NCBI GenBank assembly: GCA_902789735.1
Contig: CADAOZ010000020.1
Coordinates: 1-40,849, forward strand
From: an uncultured Lachnospiraceae bacterium
GTDB lineage: Bacteria; Bacillota; Clostridia; Lachnospirales; Lachnospiraceae
Length of the DNA stretch: 40,849 bases
Direction: 5' to 3'
In this document: positions 33,042-40,849 of the stretch, in pieces
Numbering within the stretch: position 1 is the first letter of the stretch
Layout of the letters: each line of letters opens with the position of its first letter
Made by a program: the position numbers and the translations under genes
The notes under the pieces: model-generated
What the model saw: only the letters and a program-made list of their open reading frames with translations
What the model was told of the DNA's origin: nothing
Database searches by the model: none

Positions 33042-33770
33042 TCACCGGGCAGGCCGGCCGGAATCAGGGATGCGGTCCCGTACGATGACCGTTGACATGT
33101 AATTGTCTTCAGGAGACAGGTCTGATCCCGTATCCAGCCTTTCCATAATCTTCTCATCCGGGCAGCCGCAGGAAACAGCCAGGGAAGAAACAGACATAAG
33201 ATCCTTTTCTTTGAGCAGGTCCATGACAGCGGGCATTTTGCTGCCGGCCTTCATCAGGACTTTGGTGCCTTCCAGAGACAGGGCCTGTTCCAGATCCACA
33301 TCGGAAACAGGCAGGACATGGAAAGGCCTGCTCCCTTCCGTAAGGCTGATGCCTATCCTGGCGGCGATGGCGCTGTAGCTGCTGATGCCGGGGACCAGAC
33401 AGGTCTGACAGCCCATCTCTTTCAGTACATCGGCGATCTGGCAGACCGTTGAGAAGACAGACACATCACCGATACAGATCATGGCGGTATCTTCCCCTTT
33501 TTCCAGATAAGCGCGGATCAGTTCCGCGTTGCGCTGATACTGTTCCCGAAGCAGAGCCCTGTCGGAAGACATGGCAAAGGACAGGGGGAGGATGGTCTTA
33601 TCCTGCAGGCTGACAGCCTGTCCGGCTATGTCCAGGGCCCGCATGCCGCCGCCCCTGGTCCTGGGTGCCGCGATTACATTGCAGTGTTCGAGGACACGGA
33701 TGGCTTTCAGGGTGATCAGTTCCGGGTCGCCGGGACCGACGCCGATACCGTAAAATTTACCTGTGGTCAT
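33042..33770 (-). CDS. cbiL: Precorrin-2/cobalt-factor II C20-methyltransferase
   Basis: A 242-residue tetrapyrrole methylase. The N-terminal GIGVGPGDPELITLKA is the family's SAM-binding signature; ICIGDVSVFSTV and LVPGISSYSAIAARIG are the other typical segments. Length and the IAAPRT stretch fit the C20 methyltransferase (CbiL/CobI), which methylates C-20 of precorrin-2 or cobalt-factor II in corrin ring synthesis. The ATG is preceded by two AAGGAAA-like sites. No other cobalamin gene is in the window, and no cobalamin riboswitch is seen in the 150 bases upstream. The cbiL choice over other methylases of the pathway is from motif memory, not an alignment. Confidence 0.82.
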   Translation of the reverse strand: MTTGKFYGIGVGPGDPELITLKAIRVLEHCNVIAAPRTRGGGMRALDIAGQAVSLQDKTILPLSFAMSSDRALLREQYQRNAELIRAYLEKGEDTAMICIGDVSVFSTVCQIADVLKEMGCQTCLVPGISSYSAIAARIGISLTEGSRPFHVLPVSDVDLEQALSLEGTKVLMKAGSKMPAVMDLLKEKDLMSVSSLAVSCGCPDEKIMERLDTGSDLSPEDNYMSTVIVRDRIPDSGRPAR

Positions 33771-33910
33771 GGTTATATTTCCTTTTCCTTCGTTTTCTAT
33801 TATCTCAGGGATATAACAGAAATATGTGCAGGATGCGTGTTTGTATGTATCTTTTTTTTGGCGGATCCGTTTTCCTGTCTGAAAGACATCTCGTATTTTT
33901 CAGGATATCA

Positions 33911-33919
33911 TGTTATGAT
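33911..33919 (+). promoter_or_regulatory. Extended -10 promoter of the EamA transporter gene
   Basis: TGTTATGAT differs from TGn-TATAAT at one base. The transcript would start near 33926, which excludes the TTG at 33922 as start codon and supports the ATG at 33955. Confidence 0.5.
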
Positions 33920-33954
33920 GATTGACGCAAAAAGATAAGGATCTGGTATATAGC

Positions 33955-34896
33955 ATGGGAGAAATCAATCAGCGGACTGCCGGCCTTCATGCCGGCACGG
34001 AAAATAATATAAGAGCACGGAGTGAAAAGATCAGGGGCATCCTGTTCGTTCTGGCAGCAGGGATCTGCTGGGGCAGTATCGGCCCTTTTATACGCACCTT
34101 CAATAAGGCAGATCTTTATTCCCTGGACATCGTGGTACTGCGGTCCATCTCCACCACCATCTTCCTCTTCCTGTTCCTGCTGGTCTATGACAGGAGGCTG
34201 TTAAAGATCCGACTGAGAGATATCTGGTGCTTCATCGGTACCGGTATTGTGAGTATGGCTTTCTTTAACTTCTGCTATTTCAGCCTGATCACGATCTCCA
34301 CCTTTTCGGTCGCGGCGGTCATGCTCTATACCGCCCCGGTCTTTGTCATGGTGCTCTCCGCGATTCTGTTCCGGGAACGTCTGACAAAGAACAAAGCGGC
34401 GGCTTTGCTGCTCACAGTCCTGGGCTGTATCTTCGTGACCGGCGTCATCGGGGACGCGGCGTCCCTCAGCCTGCGGGCCATCCTGCTGGGGCTGGGCGCG
34501 GGACTGGGCTACGCCCTTTATTCCATCTTCAGCCGCTTTGCCCTGCGGAAAGGTTACCACAGCTTTACGATCAGCTTTTACACCTTCCTGTTCGCTTCCA
34601 TCGCCACGATCCCCATGGCTGATTTCCGGAAGATCGCGGCAGTCGGCACCTCCAGCCTGTTCATGCTGCTGTTCTGCCTGTTCAGCGGTTTTATGACCAC
34701 GGCCCTGCCCTATATTTTATATAATTTCGGGCTGGCCGTCATGGAGAACGGACAGGCAGCCATCATTGCTTCTATAGAACCGGTCGTAGCGACACTTCTG
34801 GGCTTCTTCGCTTTCCACGAGCGTCTGACCGGCGGCAACCTGACCGGGATCGTCCTGGTCCTGGCCGCGATCGTGCTCAGCAACCTTTCAAACTGA
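33955..34896 (+). CDS. EamA/DMT-family permease
   Basis: A 313-residue protein with ten predicted helices in two homologous halves, the drug/metabolite transporter layout. The first EamA repeat begins GILFVLAAGICWGSIGPFIR and ends AILFRERLTKNKAAALLLTVLG; the second starts near AILLGLGAGLGYALYSIFSR and ends ASIEPVVATLLGFFAFHERLTGG. The E-R-L-T after each half is the family's repeat signature. The direction is usually export of amino acids or small metabolites, but the substrate is unknown. AAGGA stands 13 bases before the ATG, a long spacing. It is divergent from the cobalamin gene and ends in a double terminator. Confidence 0.88.
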   Translation: MGEINQRTAGLHAGTENNIRARSEKIRGILFVLAAGICWGSIGPFIRTFNKADLYSLDIVVLRSISTTIFLFLFLLVYDRRLLKIRLRDIWCFIGTGIVSMAFFNFCYFSLITISTFSVAAVMLYTAPVFVMVLSAILFRERLTKNKAAALLLTVLGCIFVTGVIGDAASLSLRAILLGLGAGLGYALYSIFSRFALRKGYHSFTISFYTFLFASIATIPMADFRKIAAVGTSSLFMLLFCLFSGFMTTALPYILYNFGLAVMENGQAAIIASIEPVVATLLGFFAFHERLTGGNLTGIVLVLAAIVLSNLSN

Positions 34897-34922
34897 AAAA
34901 ATGAAAAGCTTCAAAAAAACTT

Positions 34923-34962
34923 CCGGAGGACAGCGGGCCGTAACGCGGCTGTCCTCCGGTTT
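34923..34962. terminator. Bidirectional terminator between EamA and feo genes
   Basis: CCGGAGGACAGC (34923-34934) pairs with 34948-34959. On the minus strand seven Ts follow closely, so it serves the feo transcript; the plus-strand T run is weaker. Confidence 0.85.
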
Positions 34963-34977
34963 ACTGTCTGTCTTTGT

Positions 34978-35003
34978 GCCGCCTCATCTGCAGGCGGCTT
35001 TTT
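34978..35003 (+). terminator. Second terminator after the EamA gene
   Basis: GCCGCC and GGCGGC pair around a 9-base loop, followed by TTTTT. Confidence 0.7.
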
Positions 35004-35029
35004 GATGCGGCACACAGGTCCGTTTACGG

Positions 35030-35212
35030 TCATTTTTTCTGACCCTGTTTATGATCTTTATGGCTGCAGGTAGAAGCGCTGCCGCAGGAGCCGCAGTCCC
35101 CCGCGCAGCTGCCGCACGATCCATGGCAGCCGCCGCTCCCTTTGGCGGCCCGCCAGGCAGTGACGATAATGCCCGCTATGACCAGCAGGATCAGGACATC
35201 CCATATATTCAT
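35030..35212 (-). CDS. FeoB-associated Cys-rich membrane protein
   Basis: A 60-residue protein. One N-terminal helix (WDVLILLVIAGIIVTAWRA) is followed by a short tail with seven cysteines in G-S-C/G-D-C repeats and then His and Lys residues. This is the known small partner encoded beside feoB in many Firmicutes; the Cys-rich tail may bind iron or regulate the channel. AAGGAGG lies just before the ATG, and only 9 bases separate it from the feoB stop, so it is the second gene of the feo operon. Confidence 0.88.
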   Translation of the reverse strand: MNIWDVLILLVIAGIIVTAWRAAKGSGGCHGSCGSCAGDCGSCGSASTCSHKDHKQGQKK

Positions 35213-35221
35213 GCGGCCTCC

Positions 35222-37564
35222 TTATCCCAGGCCCATGGCCAGACCGATCAGCCGGATCAGCAGCGCCATGACCCATGCGATGGCGCACTGCCAGAGTACA
35301 AGGGATATTGCCCATTTATGGCCCAGCTCCCTTTTAATGGAAGCAACGGCTGCCACACAGGGCGTATACAGCAGACTGAAGACCAGCATGGACGCGGCTG
35401 ACAGAGCCCCGATTTCCGTGACGCCGCCGACAAAGAGGGTCTCCATGACCGATACTACGCTTTCCTTGGCCATAAAGCCGCAGACCAGGGAAGTGATGAT
35501 CCGCCAGTCGCCAAGGCCGACAGGCCGCATAAGCGGCACCAGAAGGCCTGACAGAGCAGCCAGCATACTGTCATGGGAATTGTCTACAAGGTTAAACCCA
35601 AAGTCAAAGCTCTTTAAGAACCAGACAACGATGGTCGCGATCAGGATGACCGAAAAAGCTCTCTGCAGGAAATCACGGGACTTCTCCCAGAGCAGCATGC
35701 CGACGTTCCTTGGGCTGGGGAAGCGGTAATTGGGCAGTTCCATGACAAAAGGAACCGCTTCTCCCCGGAACAGGGTGTTCTTGAACAGGTAAGCCGCCAG
35801 GATACCCACCAGGATACCGAACAGATACAGCCCTGTGATGATCAGCCAGCTGTGCGCAGGGAAGAAGGCGTTTACAAAAAAGCCGTAGATCGGCAGCTTG
35901 GCCGTACAGGACATAAAAGGCGTCAGCAGGATGGTCATCCGCCTGTCCCGTTCACTGGGCAGGGTCCTGGTCGACATGACCGCGGGAACGGTACAGCCGA
36001 AGCCAATCAGCATGGGTACGATACTGCGTCCGGACAGACCCATGCGGCGCAGGATACTGTCCATAACGAAGGCGACCCTGGCGATGTAGCCGCTGTCCTC
36101 CAGGATGGACAAAAAGAAAAAGAGGATCACGATGATGGGCAGGAAACTGACGACTGTTCCCACACCTTCGAAAATTCCCTCCAGGACCAGGCTCTGGATG
36201 GCGGGATTGACATGGACCTTTTCCATACCCTGACCGATCAGGCCTTTCAGTATTTCAATCCCGGATGCCAGAAGATCCTGGAAGAAGGGACCGATCAGGA
36301 AGAAGGTCAAAAAGAAGACCAGGCCCATAACGGCGATGAAAACCGGAATCCCTGTATATTTTCCGGTCAGGATCTTATCGAGCTTTTCGCTCCGGATATG
36401 CTCCCTGCTCTCCTGGGGTTTGATCACGCAGGCGTCGCAGACCTTGCCGATGAAGTCAAAACGCATGTCCGCCATGGCGGCACTGTGGTCCAGGCCCCTC
36501 TCCTTCTCCATCTGCAGGATCAGGTGGTCCAGTGTTTCTCTTTCATTTTCATCCAGATCCAGCCGCTCCACGATCAGGGGGTCTCCTTCCAGGAGCTTGC
36601 AGGCGGCGAAGCGGATCGGGAGTCCGGTACGGGCGCAGTGATCTTCAATCAGATGGCTGACCGCGTGGATGGCCCTGTGGACGGCGCCGCCGTGGTCTTC
36701 CGCGCCGCAGAAGTCCTGCCTGGCCGGGGATTCCTGGTATTTGGCGATATGGACCGCGTGCCGTACCAGTTCATCCACGCCTTCATTCCTGGCGGCGGAA
36801 ATGGGGACGACCGGGACGCCCAGCATGTATTCCATGTGGTTGACGTCGATCGTACCCCCGTTGCCCCGGACCTCGTCCATCATGTTGAGGGCGACCACCA
36901 TGGGGATATTCAGCTCCAGCAGCTGCATGGTCAGATACAGGTTCCGCTCAATATTGGTGGCGTCTACAATATTAATGATGGCCCTGGGATGCTGCTCCAG
37001 GACAAAATTACGGGATACCAGTTCCTCTTTGGAATAGGGGGACATGGAATAGATGCCCGGCAGGTCGGTGATCAGGGTGTTGGAATGGCCCCGGATGACA
37101 CCGTCCTTGCGGTCTACGGTAACGCCCGGGAAATTGCCTACATGCTGATTGGATCCGGTCAGCTGGTTGAACAGGGTCGTCTTGCCGCTGTTCTGATTGC
37201 CGACCAGAGCGAAGGTCAGTATTGTGTCTGCCGGCAGCGGATTTCCTGTTCCCTTGGGATGGAACCTTCCGCCTTCGCCAAGACCGGGATGTTCTGTTTT
37301 ACGCGGCTTTTTCGGCGCCTGCTCCTTAACGGTGGTTTCCTCCACCGGTACGATCGTGATCTGTGCCGCGTCAGCCATACGCAGGGTCAGATTATAGCCA
37401 TGGATCAGAAGCTCCATGGGATCGCCCAAAGGCGCAAGCTTAATGACCGTGACCTCTGCCCCCGGGATCACGCCCATGTCCAGGAAATGCTGGCGGAGCG
37501 CCCCTTCTCCGCCGACTTCCGTGATCCGGGCAGAATGTCCCGGCTGTAAATTGCTCAAATTCAT
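35222..37564 (-). CDS. feoB: FeoA-FeoB fusion, ferrous iron transporter
   Basis: A 780-residue fusion. Residues 1-75 form a FeoA-type SH3-like domain (PGHSARITEVGGEGALRQHFLDMG), joined by a Lys/Pro linker to FeoB. The G domain has G1 GNQNSGKT (about 122-129), G3 DLPG (about 167-170) and G4 NMMD (about 227-230). The membrane part from about residue 400 carries the two gate repeats, with GFGCTVPAVMSTRTL and LVCGFMAKESVVSVM, including the Cys residues thought to line the iron path. It imports Fe(II) with GTP hydrolysis. Fused FeoAB proteins are known in some clostridia. GGAGG precedes the ATG. The upstream gap has an extended -10 and a 12-base palindrome. Confidence 0.94.
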   Translation of the reverse strand: MNLSNLQPGHSARITEVGGEGALRQHFLDMGVIPGAEVTVIKLAPLGDPMELLIHGYNLTLRMADAAQITIVPVEETTVKEQAPKKPRKTEHPGLGEGGRFHPKGTGNPLPADTILTFALVGNQNSGKTTLFNQLTGSNQHVGNFPGVTVDRKDGVIRGHSNTLITDLPGIYSMSPYSKEELVSRNFVLEQHPRAIINIVDATNIERNLYLTMQLLELNIPMVVALNMMDEVRGNGGTIDVNHMEYMLGVPVVPISAARNEGVDELVRHAVHIAKYQESPARQDFCGAEDHGGAVHRAIHAVSHLIEDHCARTGLPIRFAACKLLEGDPLIVERLDLDENERETLDHLILQMEKERGLDHSAAMADMRFDFIGKVCDACVIKPQESREHIRSEKLDKILTGKYTGIPVFIAVMGLVFFLTFFLIGPFFQDLLASGIEILKGLIGQGMEKVHVNPAIQSLVLEGIFEGVGTVVSFLPIIVILFFFLSILEDSGYIARVAFVMDSILRRMGLSGRSIVPMLIGFGCTVPAVMSTRTLPSERDRRMTILLTPFMSCTAKLPIYGFFVNAFFPAHSWLIITGLYLFGILVGILAAYLFKNTLFRGEAVPFVMELPNYRFPSPRNVGMLLWEKSRDFLQRAFSVILIATIVVWFLKSFDFGFNLVDNSHDSMLAALSGLLVPLMRPVGLGDWRIITSLVCGFMAKESVVSVMETLFVGGVTEIGALSAASMLVFSLLYTPCVAAVASIKRELGHKWAISLVLWQCAIAWVMALLIRLIGLAMGLG

Positions 37565-37600
37565 CGTTTATGCCTCCGGTATTAGAAAAATCTGACATAC

Positions 37601-37609
37601 ATTGTACCA
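37601..37609 (-). promoter_or_regulatory. Extended -10 promoter of the feo operon
   Basis: On the minus strand TGGTACAAT fits TGn-TATAAT with one mismatch, about 37 bases before the start codon. A weak -35 (TTAGGC) lies 16 bases upstream. Confidence 0.5.
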
Positions 37610-37650
37610 CAAAAACAGGGATGCCTAATACTGCAGATGCAGGGTCCTGT

Positions 37651-37662
37651 ACAAACATTTGT
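37651..37662. promoter_or_regulatory. Imperfect palindrome upstream of feoB, possible iron-regulator site
   Basis: ACAAACATTTGT has 5-base inverted arms around CA. It lies about 45 bases upstream of the predicted -10. It does not clearly match a Fur or DtxR consensus, so this is a candidate only. Confidence 0.3.
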
Positions 37663-37685
37663 CTAAGATTTATCTATGCAGGAAA

Positions 37686-37746
37686 TGAACCGGGCGTCAG
37701 ACTCTGTGGTTCATTACATGAACCACAGAGTCTGACGCCCGGTTCA
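37686..37746. repeat. 28-bp perfect inverted repeat between permease and feo genes
   Basis: Arms 37686-37713 and 37719-37746 are exact reverse complements, with a 5-base loop (TTACA). The arms start TGAACCGGGCGTCAGACT and end in GTGGTTCA. It begins 20 bases past the permease stop on the minus strand, and TTTCC follows, so it probably ends that transcript. The perfect 28-bp stem is about twice the length of the other terminators here. Confidence 0.85.
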
Positions 37747-37766
37747 CTGTATTTCATGATCTGTGA

Positions 37767-39194
37767 TTAGGCTGTTTTCGCAAGTTCCCGTTTTTTGATG
37801 ACCGGAAGGATGATTCCCAGGGCCGTCAGTACGCAGGGCGTAATGATGTTCAGGCACATGGTGAAGGGATCGGGATCATAGACGCCGAGCAGGCAGCAGG
37901 CCGCTGTTACAAAGAAGCACCAGCCGCCCGCGATCAGGGCCAGAGTATCGTTCTTTACAAAGCGGTATTCGGCACTGAATCTGCTGCCGGCCTTACGAAG
38001 GGCGATGTAGGCGGTGAATACCCAGAGATAACGCATGGGCATGCATACCGAGTTCAGTTTGGTCAGCTGCTTCAGTACCGCGGCCGCGCCGGGGACGAAG
38101 GACTGGATCAGGATGATGGAACCGGAAAGGACCGCGACCATCTTAATACCATTCACATAGGCACCGCTGTCGTTCTTCTTCAGGAGGGTGCTGGGAATGA
38201 ATTTCTGGGCGTCTTCGTTGTCAAGGAGCATACGAAGCGGCGCGTCGATACTGATGACCAGGGTGGAAAGCTGACCGATGGCGTTGCAGATCGCGTAGAT
38301 GATCATAAGGGAATCACCGATGCCCCAGTAACTGCCCAGCTTCTGGAAAGCCCAGTAGGCTCCGTTGGATACATAGGAGTTGAAGCTTTCTTCCGACGCG
38401 TTGATCATGGCGGGATCGAACATCATGCCCATGGCGATCGTTCCCAGGATCGCGCAGACAACGACCATGATGGCCAGACTGATCATGGCCCTGGGGAAGC
38501 CTTTGCTGGGATCCTTTACCTTGTTTACATAAGGAGAGATTTTTTCACATCCGCCGACCGCAAAGACAAGAATGGACAGGGATGTAAAATATTTCACATT
38601 GAACTGGGGAATCAGATTCTTCATGCTGAAGTCCAGTGTCACATAATCCGCGCCGGGATTGATGGCACGGGCGCCGAACATCATGATGATGTACAGGATG
38701 GACATGATGAACATGCTGGTACCGGCGATGGTGGCCAGCTTTTTCAGGGGGTTCAGTCCTCTGCTGGCGACCCAGCAGAACAGGAGCAGGACCGCGAACG
38801 TAGCCAGCTGCACCCCGATAGTAGGGAATGTATCATAAGTCTCGGCGTTGCGGAACACCGCCCAGCTCAGGGCCTTGAGTCCGCCGGAGGACTTGCTGGC
38901 GATATAGGTGATATGACAGGCCCAGTAGGTCCAGCCGGCGTAATAGGCGATCTTGGGGCCGGTCGTCTTTAAGATCCAGGAGCTGACGCCGCCGCCTGAC
39001 TCTTTAAAGGCGGAGCCCAGTTCACCGACCATCAGCGCGTAGGGGATGAAATAGAGGGCGAACATCAGGATCCAGCTGAAGATGACCTGGATTCCGTTGA
39101 AATAAACAAAACCGTTCAGTACGTTGCCGAAGCCCCATACTGTGGAGAAGGCCATAAAGGCCAGGGTTGACCAGTTAATACGTTTTGTGTCCAT
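37767..39194 (-). CDS. APC-family amino acid permease
   Basis: A 475-residue membrane protein with about twelve helices. The N-terminal FMAFSTVWGFGNVLNG and ELGSAFKESGGGVSSWI segments match the first helices of the amino acid-polyamine-organocation family, in the branch near YjeM and glutamate/GABA antiporters. VGGCEKISPYVNKVKDPSKGFPRA is the typical region around helix 6. The substrate is probably an amino acid but cannot be named. AAGGAG precedes the ATG, and the gene starts 35 bases after the M18 aminopeptidase stop, so the two form an operon that could take up amino acids and finish peptide breakdown. Confidence 0.9.
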   Translation of the reverse strand: MDTKRINWSTLAFMAFSTVWGFGNVLNGFVYFNGIQVIFSWILMFALYFIPYALMVGELGSAFKESGGGVSSWILKTTGPKIAYYAGWTYWACHITYIASKSSGGLKALSWAVFRNAETYDTFPTIGVQLATFAVLLLFCWVASRGLNPLKKLATIAGTSMFIMSILYIIMMFGARAINPGADYVTLDFSMKNLIPQFNVKYFTSLSILVFAVGGCEKISPYVNKVKDPSKGFPRAMISLAIMVVVCAILGTIAMGMMFDPAMINASEESFNSYVSNGAYWAFQKLGSYWGIGDSLMIIYAICNAIGQLSTLVISIDAPLRMLLDNEDAQKFIPSTLLKKNDSGAYVNGIKMVAVLSGSIILIQSFVPGAAAVLKQLTKLNSVCMPMRYLWVFTAYIALRKAGSRFSAEYRFVKNDTLALIAGGWCFFVTAACCLLGVYDPDPFTMCLNIITPCVLTALGIILPVIKKRELAKTA

Positions 39195-39229
39195 TACATA
39201 TATACTCCTTCTATATAAATTCTGAAGTG

Positions 39230-40549
39230 TCAGAACTTCAATCTGTAATTACCGTCTCCTGTTCCCTCGACGGAGGAGGAGAACAGGACCCTGGCCGCTT
39301 CTGCCAGATATGCCGTGTCTTTGGCGCCGGCTGTTTCATACGGCGAATGCATGGCCAGCTGGGGAAGACCTATATCGACTGTGTTCAGCGATACCTGGCT
39401 CTGGGAGATATTGCCCAGGGTCGAACCGCCCAGCAGATCGGACCGGTTGGTAAAGGTCTGGCAGGGAACATCTGCCTGCCGGCAGATGGCGCGCATGATC
39501 GCGCCGGAGACCGCGTCAGTCGTATATTTCTGGTTGGCGCTGTACTTGATGACGATTCCCTGATTCAGATAAGGACGATTGGTCGGATCGGCCTTGTCCG
39601 TAAGGTTGGGATGCACAGCATGGGCATTGTCGGCGGATACCAGGAAACTGGACGCGATGCTCATAAGGTAGTCCTCTTCGGTCCTGCCCATGACCCGGTT
39701 GATCCGGCGCAGCGTATCGCTGAGGAAGGTGCCCGCGGCCCCCTGTTTGCTGCCGGAGCCGACCTCTTCATTGTCAAAAACACAGTGGACAGCCACAGAA
39801 TCCCCGGGCCTGGCCGCGAGAAATCCCTGCAGGGAGGCAAAGGCGCACTGCAGGTCGTCAAGGCGGCCGCTGGCAATGAACTCACCGCGCAGTCCCAGGC
39901 GCTCGGCAGGCATACGATTGTACAGGAAGAGATCCGTATCCAGGATATCCTCCGCGTTGACGCCCGCTTCCGCCGCGATCATCTGCAGGAAAACGTCTTC
40001 CTCTTCGCCCTTTTCACAGAACAGGGGCAGCATGTCCACCTGGGCGTTATAGCTGTATCCGTCATTGACCTCACGGTTCATATGGATGGCCAGATTGGGT
40101 ATGATCAGGAGGCTGCGGTCAACATTCACAAGCTTCGTCTCAATACCTTCGCTGGTTCTGACCATGATCCTGCCCGCGACAGAAAGGGGCCTGTCCAGCC
40201 AGGGGGCGCACAGCATGCCGCCGTATTTTTCGACGTTAAGCTTTACATACCGGTCATCGACCGTGATCTCCGCATTGGCCTTGATCTTGAAAACGGGCGA
40301 ATCACAGTGGCTTGCCATGATCTGGAATCCCGTATAATCGGCCCGCGGGATGCGGAAGGCGATGAGCGCCGAATCGTTCCGGGTCACGTAGTAACCTTTG
40401 CCGGCTTCCAGTGTCCAGGGCCTTCCTTCAAACAAACGGACCATTCCGGCCCGGTCCAGCTTTTCGCACATATTTCTGACCGCGAAAAACGCGTTGGGAC
40501 TGCGGTCCAAAAATCGGAACAGTTCCTGATTAACAGTTGCAAAATCCAT
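39230..40549 (-). CDS. apeB: M18-family zinc aminopeptidase
   Basis: A 439-residue cytoplasmic aminopeptidase of family M18. The five metal-site residues can be read: His81 (ASHCDSP), Asp232 or 231 (SGRLDDL), Glu262 with Glu261 as the catalytic base (DNEEVGS), Asp307 (SADNAHAVHPN) and His401 (LAMHSPYE). Length is typical of the bacterial M18 type 2 enzymes. It removes N-terminal residues, with a preference for acidic or neutral ones in studied members, from short peptides. No signal peptide. A GGAAGTG site precedes the ATG. It is the first gene of an operon with an amino-acid permease. Confidence 0.92.
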   Translation of the reverse strand: MDFATVNQELFRFLDRSPNAFFAVRNMCEKLDRAGMVRLFEGRPWTLEAGKGYYVTRNDSALIAFRIPRADYTGFQIMASHCDSPVFKIKANAEITVDDRYVKLNVEKYGGMLCAPWLDRPLSVAGRIMVRTSEGIETKLVNVDRSLLIIPNLAIHMNREVNDGYSYNAQVDMLPLFCEKGEEEDVFLQMIAAEAGVNAEDILDTDLFLYNRMPAERLGLRGEFIASGRLDDLQCAFASLQGFLAARPGDSVAVHCVFDNEEVGSGSKQGAAGTFLSDTLRRINRVMGRTEEDYLMSIASSFLVSADNAHAVHPNLTDKADPTNRPYLNQGIVIKYSANQKYTTDAVSGAIMRAICRQADVPCQTFTNRSDLLGGSTLGNISQSQVSLNTVDIGLPQLAMHSPYETAGAKDTAYLAEAARVLFSSSVEGTGDGNYRLKF

Positions 40550-40624
40550 TTTTCTTTCACTTCCTTTTTGCTATTTCGTTTATATGAAATTGATATAAAA
40601 ATCACTTATATATAAACCCACGGG

Positions 40625-40633
40625 ATTATAACA
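40625..40633 (-). promoter_or_regulatory. Extended -10 promoter of the M18 operon
   Basis: On the minus strand TGTTATAAT is a perfect extended -10, about 75 bases before the start codon. The -35 position reads TGGGAC, a poor match. Confidence 0.6.
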
Positions 40634-40701
40634 CTTTCTTAAAAAAGGTCCCATTACAAACAGACCGTTTTGTTTAAACCATTTTTTATAATTTCGCAGA
40701 C

Positions 40702-40744
40702 GAAAAAAAGCTGTTTTCGGAAACAGGGGCTTCCGAAAACAGCC
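40702..40744 (-). terminator. Terminator of a gene entering from the right edge
   Basis: GGCTGTTTTCGGAA pairs with TTCCGAAAACAGC around an 8-base loop, with seven Ts following on the minus strand. The plus-strand side is also T-rich, but no plus-strand gene ends here. Confidence 0.8.
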
Positions 40745-40762
40745 TTTCTCTTTGTGTCGCAG

Positions 40763-40791
40763 ACAAAATAAACCCCCTGCTCTGCAGGGGG
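40763..40791 (-). terminator. Additional minus-strand terminator at the right edge
   Basis: CCCCCTGC and GCAGGGGG (40773-40780, 40784-40791) pair around a 3-base loop and lead into TTTATTTTGT on the minus strand. The last 58 bases hold no recognisable gene. Confidence 0.65.
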
Positions 40792-40849
40792 AGGGCAGAT
40801 CTTTAGATACAAGGTAACTCCCGCAGCAAAAATCTCCCGTGGTAAGATA

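Noticed and set aside
33771..33921. Possible cobalamin riboswitch upstream of cbiL
   Set aside because: The divergent gap is only about 150 bases and no conserved B12-box sequence is visible.
37686..37746. Reading the 28-bp inverted repeat as insertion-sequence ends or a CRISPR-like unit
   Set aside because: The arms are only 5 bases apart, no transposase or flanking target duplication is seen, and there is one copy in the window.

Overview
The window looks like chromosome from a Gram-positive gut-type clostridium, most likely a Lachnospiraceae member. The inference rests on strong AGGAGG-type ribosome binding sites, many lipoproteins with an L-A/S/T-G/A-C lipobox, a clostripain-family (C11) peptidase, a FeoA-FeoB fusion with its Cys-rich partner, a domain-swapped GH3 beta-glucosidase of the kind known from Ruminococcus and Butyrivibrio, and a moderate GC content with C-ending codon preference in the transport and GH3 genes. 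No rRNA, tRNA, CRISPR array, phage block or intact insertion sequence was seen.

Layout. 1-2010: a 5'-truncated DUF1349 remnant, an HD-domain protein and a two-helix membrane protein. 2096-8636: an alpha-glucan (maltodextrin-type) operon of LacI-family regulator, lipoprotein binding protein, two permeases and a lipoprotein GH13 amylase. It has a complex promoter with a 13-bp inverted repeat around the -35 and an imperfect LacI-type operator. No ATPase gene is present, so the ATPase must come from elsewhere. 8680-11927: a MATE exporter, a HAD phosphatase, the decayed 3' end of a second MATE gene and an orphan membrane protein. 12009-15104: a UvrA-like tandem ATPase preceded by a 23-codon leader ORF whose stop overlaps its start (ATGA), then a truncated AraC relic and a hairpin. 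15150-20077: divergent lipoprotein peptidases, C11 and M13. 20154-24364 (minus): UvrD/PcrA-type helicase, a small SAM methyltransferase, an AIM24 protein and a DUF1232 protein. 24748-30989: GH3 - GtrA-like membrane protein - membrane-anchored permuted GH3, as one operon. 31158-32963: a lipoprotein histidine acid phosphatase. 33042-34962: a lone cobalamin methyltransferase (CbiL type) divergent from an EamA exporter. 35030-37564 (minus): FeoAB and its Cys-rich partner. 37767-40633 (minus): M18 aminopeptidase followed by an APC amino-acid permease, closed by a 28-bp perfect inverted repeat. The right edge holds two minus-strand terminators of a gene outside the window.

How it fits together. Most genes are about taking up and processing outside nutrients: starch oligosaccharides (binding protein, permeases and surface amylase), beta-glucosides (two GH3 enzymes, one on the outer face of the membrane), phosphate esters, peptides (C11, M13, M18 plus a permease) and ferrous iron. 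The least ordinary items are the leader-coupled UvrA-like ATPase, the GH3/GtrA-like/permuted-GH3 operon, and several long perfect inverted repeats in regulatory gaps. Many promoters appear to be extended -10 (TGnTATAAT) types with poor -35 boxes. All functions are assigned by reading the sequence; no database search was run.
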